From the NCBI GenBank assembly GCA_016169945.1, contig JADLSH010000127.1, positions 870,501 to 934,500 on the forward strand: a DNA stretch of 64,000 nt, read 5' to 3'. Made by a program: the position numbers and the translations under genes. Source of the stretch: Trachythela sp. YZ-2020. Taxonomy: Eukaryota; Cnidaria; Anthozoa; Malacalcyonacea; Clavulariidae. The notes below the pieces were generated by a model. That model had not been told where the DNA came from, searched no databases, and was given only the letters and a program-made list of their open reading frames with translations. The stretch's first letter is position 1; each line of letters begins with the position of its first letter. Shown one piece after another: positions 43,601 to 52,600 of this stretch.

Positions 43601-46600
43601 GATATGAATTGGTATTAAGGTGGCTCTAGGATGATTAAGTTATGACGTCATTTCATGTGTAATATTTTCTCAAAATGCAAAGAAATGTTGACACTTATAT
43701 AGGAGCAAGCAAATTAACGTAAATTTATCTCTATGTAATGGCCACTAAACACCAGACTTCAACATAATTATAATGAAAAACTATTTTCTTCCTCTGATAG
43801 ATGTTGTTTCACAACCATTTGCTACACGATAGTACTTAGTAAAACCCATCTAAAAGCTCGCGTTATTTAGGTTCTATTTTTTTGCAGAGAACCACCATTA
43901 AAGCCAACGGACTGGGACAAATTATTGGGAGACATGTTAAAATTACGAGATGAGATTTTTTATTGTATTTCTGCCAGTGTGTGTTACGAGGTAGGACAAT
44001 ATGTTGGATTACTAATTGGTCAAGAAATTTCGCCTTTATGGACGTTCGTTCATAGACAAAGAACTTGTATACATGAACTTTTTTTGTACTTTCAAGGCTT
44101 GTGTAGAGTGCTTACTTACCTCGGGAGATAAAGAAAATATTAAACACGCTGAACACTTACTGTCAACTCGACCTGCCGGTAGAAGTGACAGAGTGAATTA
44201 TCAAAGATCTGTAGAGCTCGTTGTAAAAGCTGCTAGAGAGTATTTCAATTCTGCCAATGATGTGAAAGACCCGTGTATGAAGCTAGCAAAGTGAGTTGCA
44301 TTTTGTTGTGTGTTCGATGGACCTTTATATAACATTTAGCATAACAATAGTACCAATCCAGTCATGATCCAGTGATCAGAATGTTTCATTGTCTTTTCAT
44401 TGAAATTGTTTTGAAAATCCCACTGTTCTCCATGCCATCCAGTCATGATCCAGTGATTGGAATGTTCCATTGTCTTTTCATTGTTTTGAAAATACCGCTG
44501 TTCTCCATGCCATCCAGTCACGATCCAGTGATCAGAACGTTCCATTGTCTTTTCATTGTTTTGAAAATACCACTGTTCTCCATGCCATCCAGTCACGATC
44601 CAGTGATCAGAATGTTCCATTGTCGTTTCATTGTTTTGAAAATACCACTGTTCTCCATGTCACTCAGTCACGATCCAGTGATCAGAATGTTCCATTGTCG
44701 TTTCATTGTTTTGAAAATACCACTGTTCTCCATGTCACTCAGTCACGATCCAGTGATCAGAATGTTCCATTGTCGTTTCATTGTTTTGAAAATACCACTG
44801 TTCTCCATGTCACCCAGTCGCTCATTTTAAATAATTTGTGACGTTATACCACAACGGTACTGATTCCCGTTTATGTTTTGCTCATAAGTTGGAAACGCGT
44901 AACTTTCATTTTTCATAACATATTTTTTTTCAGCGCTTGTTTGGATTTGGTATCGCCAAGTGAAGCTTCTGTTAAAGAGGAACTTGATTTTATCACAGCC
45001 CTGTCTATGTTGGCTGAATACAACGTCTCTATATTACCACTACAAGGTACTATTGTTGGAAAAAGAACAAGAAATAATTTAGAGATTCATGTTTGTTGGG
45101 GATGTTGATGACACACAGTGTATGTGCCTTTCACCTCTCTGTGGCTACTGCAATATGCAGTTGTTTGATTATAATTTGCCGCAGCAAGCTTTGTCCTAGG
45201 GAAATATGTTAAAGATCAAGCAGACCTTGAAAAGATCGGGTGGCTCTTCATGAAAGATAGAAGGGACTTGCATCTCCTACAACAAACTTTTAAGGGAATC
45301 CATTTTGCAAACTGGCCTCAATACTTAGGTTTAGAACAGTCTGAAAACGACAGAAACCTCCGGTCGCAACAACGCCTCAAAACTTTTTAACTCTCTACCA
45401 ATTTATATTAGAAACTGCAAGAATTTTAACACTTTCAGTAAATTAGCCAAATAATTTTTGATCGAATGTAAAGTAACTTAATTTTATAAATTTATTGTTA
45501 ATGTAATGGGAGGGGTTGGATATCTTTATTTATATTTGTAGAGGAAGAGCCATTTCTTGGATTCTACAATAAAGTCATTATTATTATTATTATTATTATT
45601 ATTAATTTCAGTCTCATGTGAGAAGAGTACTTACGGTTTTACTCTACCAAATACCAATAAGAGAAGACCCTTACTGAACCTCTAGGAAGAACAGCTTAGA
45701 ACTGATAGATCTATCCAGTATAAATAATGTTAGTTTATTTCAAACCAAGCAGTCCAAGTACAGTAAGTGTGTTAAGTTGTACAACAGATTTGTTTTCTTG
45801 TCTTTTTAGTTCGTTTATGTCAAGATAAAGCTGAATTGATTGAAAAATCATTGGACTCGTCTCCTACTTCTTACAAAGATCCTGGAAAGGTATTTTACTA
45901 ATACAAATTTGCATTTATGAAGATCTGAGGTGTTTTCCACAAAAAAGCAGTGCAATGACACCAAAGATATGTTTGTTTCAGTTGCTTCGTCTTGCCTCAC
46001 TGCTGCAGTTGTCTGGTTCAGATGAGAACACGAGGCGAGGTCGAGTTCTAAGTTTGATTGCACAAAGAGCCTTAGATCACGATGATTTTACTGTGGCTTA
46101 TAACACATGCGCAGAATTGGTAAAAACTGGTTATATTCCAGGCTGGAAAATATGCAGGTATGAGGTCAACTGGCAGTGTTGGTGGCAAATAAATATAATT
46201 TATAAATTTAGTTTAATACACCCTTTCGATAATTACGTCACGAATACCTCCTTGGCCCGGAAGCCTCGCTCTCATGAATCAAGACGAAAGGCTATTGGCT
46301 CACGATTCATGAGAACGAGGCTCCCAGGCTATGAAGGGATTTGTGACGATTCGCTCCTATAAGTGTTAACAGTTCTGAAATTGACCAGCATCTGCTCTCC
46401 TGTAACGTTTACTGAGACCTACCTAGTGCTAAATCCTCAAGGTAAATTATCGTATATTGTACATTTCCTAGAACCTTGGGTCAGAATCCTGAATTCACGA
46501 ATCTAAAAGCAAGGTAGGACTTGAAGGTCCAGTGTAGGTAGTATTCTTCAATAAGCTGTCGTGGTTTGTGTCTGAACTACCTGAAAAAGATATCTCAAAC

Positions 46601-49600
46601 GTGGGGTCCGGTGTAAGTAGTATTCTTCAATAAGCTGTCGTGATTTGTGTCTGAACTACCTGAAAATGACTAAAAGCACTTCAACGTTTCGAGCGAAGAC
46701 TCTTCGTTAGGAGGTTAGTAGGCACAACTAACCTCGCTATTAAATTCTTGAAGAAGATCCTTCCTTCGAAGCGTCGAAGTGTTTTTGTCCTTTTCAGGCA
46801 GTTCAGACACAAACCACAGCAGCTTAAGACCCGATTCGAACACCTGGTAATGCATGTCAGAGACTCAGAGTGAGGGTTTTGGTATTGTTAATATTAAAAC
46901 TAGTCCTTTATTTCAGACAAAAGTTACTCAATTTTTCCCTTTCTCATTGTGAACCAAATGCCATCGAAGCGCTGCTGCATTCTAGAGGTTTATTACAGAC
47001 AGAGGTACTTGCATTTATCTTCTACGTAAACGAGAAGTTTGTCATGTATATTTGAAGAACGAATAATTTACCAGTATCTTTCAATGTTATTTTTCATTGT
47101 TTTTATATAGATTCTTTATCGTGAACTAAGTGAATTAATGGAGGAAATAGGGGATCCTTTAGACGCGGTATGTTTGTGATTGGTTCATCACGTTTTGTAC
47201 TAAGTCAACGTGAAAAGGGACTCGTAATGTCTTTCATATTCCACGTAAAACCTCCAAGATGTGTGATTTTTACGCGTGTACGGTGTAGCTCTCTTTTGTT
47301 AAATGTTGTACCTCCAATACGTATATTAAGTATTCAGTTCTCTTCAGGATGATCTTACAACTACTGGACAAATAACAAAAACCACAAAGACAATCCTATC
47401 CAGTGTCAGTGACGTAGGATGGTGGACAGACACATTACAGTGGGTCAGACCGTTACATAAACCAACCAATCAAAATGAAGAACAGACCACAGGAACCCCA
47501 CAAAAAGAACTGGAGTTTCATTACCATCCATTTTATGAAATAGTTCAGGAGAAATTGGCCAAGGTGAGTCGTCCTTGAGATGTTAAGGCACGCTGTGACA
47601 GTCAGTTATTTCCAGCAAGCTCTGTCAGTTTTAAACTGTTATGTGTTATCCCTTGAGGTCCATAACAGAATGTTAATAAATCACTTTAATGATAGGAAAA
47701 TGGAAGCATAGATACTAGGAAGACGGGTAACAACTCTACACGCATCAGTGAGCTTCTTCTTCAAACTCAGAAACTGGCGGAGGAAAGAGCTGAAGGATCT
47801 ATCGAGGAACCTGCGACTGAAGGTGGGTATAGAAATAGTTTTGTAAAAGCTTTCTTTTCCTGACCTGGGTATTGATTGGATGGGTCACCTTTGTGTGCGG
47901 AGTTCTGTAGCATGCAGTTGTATGATTATAATTTAACCTTGGTCACATGTAAGAAGATTATACCACAGGTTTTCTCCAGGCACTCCGGTTTCCTCCTGTA
48001 GTAACACTGGACTACTGAGCTGGACCAATAATTGGTGGCTCTTACTGGACCTCTAAGGAGAACAGTTTAGAACTGATAGAGTTATCTACATAATACAATT
48101 GTATTTCTTTCAGTCCTGATTCAACTTGCAGACGACTGTTTTCTCAAGGATACTGCACAAGCACTGGCCTACCTGCTTTCCTTGCCTGAGGTGAGTATTT
48201 AATTAAATTATCTAGGTGGCCTAAGGTTGGTTTCGACGAGCGTTACAAGACCGCAAATGGTGGTCAACTTCAGAACTTTTTAATGCTTATTGGAGCAAGC
48301 AAATTCAACTACATCTCTCGATTATACATATTTACCGACAAATACAAGACAGTATAATGAAAAGAATTAACATATGATCTCCTCACTCTGTTAATTGGCA
48401 TTAACTGTCGGTTGACCACCATCTGCCGCACCATAATGCATGCCCAACATTACCATTGTTCACATCGGTATATTTCTATTTTCATAGTCGACAAATGCAT
48501 ACGAGTGTTTTGAAAAGCTACCAAATTCTGCACTGTCCCTACAGCTGGCTTCGTATTATTACGCACTTCAAGTCTACAGCCTCCTCAGCCCGCAAGTCAA
48601 AGACACTCAGGCGTCACTTTACCTACATCCACCTGAACATGTAGTAGACCACGTGGTCAAGAGTCTTCGTGGTCGTGCAGAGACTGGGGATGATATAAAG
48701 TTTCTCGTGGCGCATCTAATGAGATATCACACACAACTCGCAGATTTCGCTCAGGCTAGACTTCTCCAGGGATTGGGACGAGGTTTGTTTTTCCCGCTAA
48801 AAAGTATGTCTTGTTAGTCCATGGCCAGTTGAGCTATGGCCTGCAAACACGGCAAACTTCAAAGCGTCTATAATGAGTTCGATTTTATGTTCAGACAACT
48901 TCACCATGCACAAATCTCTTGAAATTTTGCTTATTAATATTTCAACAGTACGGTTGAGTGATTCCACGAGATGATGCCATTGGATGATTGCTTTATTATA
49001 CCAAAAATTCATTGTCTTCACCGTGCAGAAGCTTGCATAAACATGAACAAAAATATAGAACAAAGACTTTGACCGAGTTTTCAGACTATGGTTAGCTACA
49101 TTGTTAACGTGGTTTATGTTAATTAGGCGTGGACATAAGTCGATTCACCCAAGATGAGGAGTACAAGAGAGAGACTATCTTGGGATTGACTATGTAAGTT
49201 TGATTTTATATTTCATATTTAGTTTTCGATTGAAATAATTGCTTACACGATGCAGTTTGATTTTCTTCCTATTCCTGATTTAGGAGCATTGATGACAATA
49301 TTTTCGAGACAGCGGTGTCTCTGGCTGAACGATATGACATTTCAAAATGGGAAATGTTTATGTCACATCTTGAATGGCTGTTTACTGACAGCGAGTAAGT
49401 AAATCTACGGTCTATAAACCTCATATATATTTCTTATTGTTAGTTGTTTGTAAGTTGTGTTTTTGACAATCGTACTATAAGCCTGCTGTGTTTAAGTACC
49501 TCGTGAGAAGTCATAGAAATAGATTTTCAAACAAATTTCTTTTTGAAAAATTCGTCCTGTTTCTTTTCCAGACTGTCGACAAAACAGCTTCAAGATCGTG

Positions 49601-52600
49601 TCAGTGAAAAAGGAATAATGGCAACTCTTTTGGCACAACCAGAAAAAGTAAGCTATTGGATATTATTAATCTAACCAGCAAATTATTTGACAAAACTTGC
49701 ATAGTGTAATGAGTATTTGGGATACTTTAGTCTTGTAACTTATACAGAAATATTTTTTGGATTTAGGTAATTTGTCGACTGCGGGAATATATTTATCCAG
49801 CGATTGATGGCAAACAGTTGGCTCGTCTTCTCTACTACTATATGCTGTTTAATGAATGCGTGCAAAGTGGAAGACTTGCATATGAGGTGAGTAAAATCAT
49901 TTATACCAAGACAGGGGTACGTTGAATTCTGTCAAAATCTATATTTTAGATGTTTTGTGTTGATTTTAGGGTGACTCGGATCCTCAGATACACGTTCGAC
50001 TTATAAAGAAAATTAAAGCTTCGTCACAAGGTTTGACAAAAGTTCATTCTATGTTGTTTAAAAGCTCGTAGAAATAATTCTATGTTTACCGATGACTCTA
50101 TCAGTTCTAACTGTTCACCCTAGAGAGACAATCTTTTATTGCTCCATGAGGAAACCAGAATACCCTGTTCATCAACATCTTACTCTAATTTTACAAATAT
50201 TTTGAATTTCATTTCTTCCAGGTGTAAATTACAAGAATTTAGTGGAAGGTGGTGATCCTCTTAAAACACTACGAGCTTATCTTCTCAGTGCTAATGTTCA
50301 TGTCTTTGCTAAAATGGCGAACAAACTGCGAGGCAAGGTTTGTGAACTGTTGCATACCTCGATTTGATGTCCGATCTAATCATTAATCGTTAGGCTTGTT
50401 TTCCACTCCAAACGTATCTTTCCGAAACGTTGCGTATTTCTTTGTTTCGTCAACGCTAGCTGTCTAGCGCAGAACTAATAACTTCGACACAAAAAATATT
50501 ATACGTTATGCTATGATACGGTTGAAGGCTTTATTGTTGCTTTTAATTCATGGTTTATAGGATGGTGAACCACTTAACCCAAGCCAAGTTTTCAAGGTGT
50601 TTGCTGAGAAGATCTTTTGGGAAGGAGAACGAAAAGCAGTCGAGAAAGAGGTACTGTATGAGTCCAGTGTAGGTAGTATTCTACAATAAGCTGTCGTGGT
50701 TTGTTTTTGAACTACCTGAAAAAGATATCTCAAACGTGGAGGTCCAGTGTAGGTAGTATTCTACAATAAGCTGTCGTGGTTTGTGTCTGAACTACCTGAA
50801 AAAGATATCTCAAACGTGGTGGTCCAGTGTAGGTAGTATTCTACAATAAGCTGCCGTGGTTTGTGTCTGAACTACCTGAACAAAATTAAAGACATTTTGA
50901 CGTTTCGAGCGACGGCCCTTCATCAAAAGGTTTCCAGCGCTACTGACTTCCTAACGAACGGTCTTCGCTTCAAACATCAAAGTGTTTTTAAATCTTTTTC
51001 ACGTAGTTCAGACACAAACCACGGCAGCTATAGCCTACCTGAAATATAGCCTACCGCAAGACGTTTGCTTTTCTGAATTTGGAAAAATATATATTTTAAA
51101 TTGATGAATTATTTCAGGTCGATTGGATACATCGCTACGAAGAAGTACATAGTTACCTGGACCGTCTCACCTTGCCTGATCTTGTCGACTTGATTGATTC
51201 TCTCACGTTCTCAGAGAGAGCTATTGATACGTTAACTATCGATCTACGAGATGAAATCTTGAGAAGGGTGGTGAAATTTTCCCGCCAGAGAAGTGCTAGT
51301 GGACAACGGAAAAAATCCAAAGAAAATATGTAAGTGTACACTCGACAGTATCCCCCACGTTGGAGATATCTTAGTTTTCCCCTTAGTTGAAGTTCTTATG
51401 TCTATCATTTGTTTTCGTGTTTTAGATATGCAGAGAGCAGTGTTACTATTGCAGAGGTTACGCAGCATTTCGAGCAGTCGTTAAAACATCTAGCTTCCTT
51501 AGACAACGAAATCGTTCTTAAACTGGAGGAATCTGAGCAAGTACGTACAGAATGTAGCAAGAATATTAACGTCGCCACTAGTAAACAAAGCTAACTTCGT
51601 TTACACTGGATAGCTCTATCAGTTCTGTGTAAAGTGTTCTCCCTGGTGACCCGGTAAGGGTCATCAATTATTGGACCAGTGTTACCACAGGAGTACCCAG
51701 AGAAACCCTGCGGTGTTTGGTAGAGTCAAACTGGAAGCACTCTTCTCACATGTGACTGAGGTGAAATTATAATCAGACAACTGCATATTGCAGGAATCAA
51801 ACCCTGGTCACAGAGGTGAAAGACACATGCACTAACCACTGTGTCATCAACACTATTCAAACATTATTTACCCACAGATGCAGCATGCAAAATACGCAAG
51901 ACTCTATGATCTCTCACGGTCGCAACCTAAGAAAATCAAAGAACTGTGTATACAAGTGTTATGCAATGGTGATTCCCTGGACATTGTTAAAGATTTGTTG
52001 GAGTTGGCTAATCAACAATGTACTCAAGGTTTTAAGACAAGAGATATCGTCAAAGAATCTCTGAGGACCGTTTTGAAATCATACAGGTTTGTTCTATATG
52101 CTCATGTTTTTGCTCTGAAAACTACGTCTTAAAATCTCGATGTTTCTTCAAATGTTTTCCTATTTGGTCGCTCTCGAAATGTTTTTACGCAAACAAAATT
52201 TCCTCTTGGGAATGCAGAAATGTTTCCTTACAAAGTTAACAAATTCAGAAACGTTTTGTTGTGCAATATTCAACCTGTATGTCTGGACACACTTTCGGAG
52301 GTGTATAATAATGTCAATGTGTTTGCCCTATAGCAACCCTGACGAGAGACCAACGTTCCTTACTACGGATATCACATCCTTGGACCTTCTCGCCAAATTA
52401 CTAGCCTCACTACATCAACATATGAGCAATGAGACTATACCTAAGAAATACATTAAAGAAGAAGACATCTTACAAGAAATTCGGACTTTCTGTGCAGACG
52501 AGACGGTTTCTCCCGAAGTGAAACACGAAGTTCTTCAACTGATTGAGAAAACTGTTAAGTTGACTGGAGAGGACAAGACTTTGTTACTATATCATCAGAC

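Noticed and set aside
43990..44097. Upstream extension of NBAS exon 38 from about 44022
   Set aside because: No AG acceptor gives a consistent phase; starting at 44097 restores the match to CYE-ACVECLL and the exon sum.
44372..44841. Open frames of 94-152 codons
   Set aside because: They follow the 75-bp minisatellite period and show no codon or family signal.
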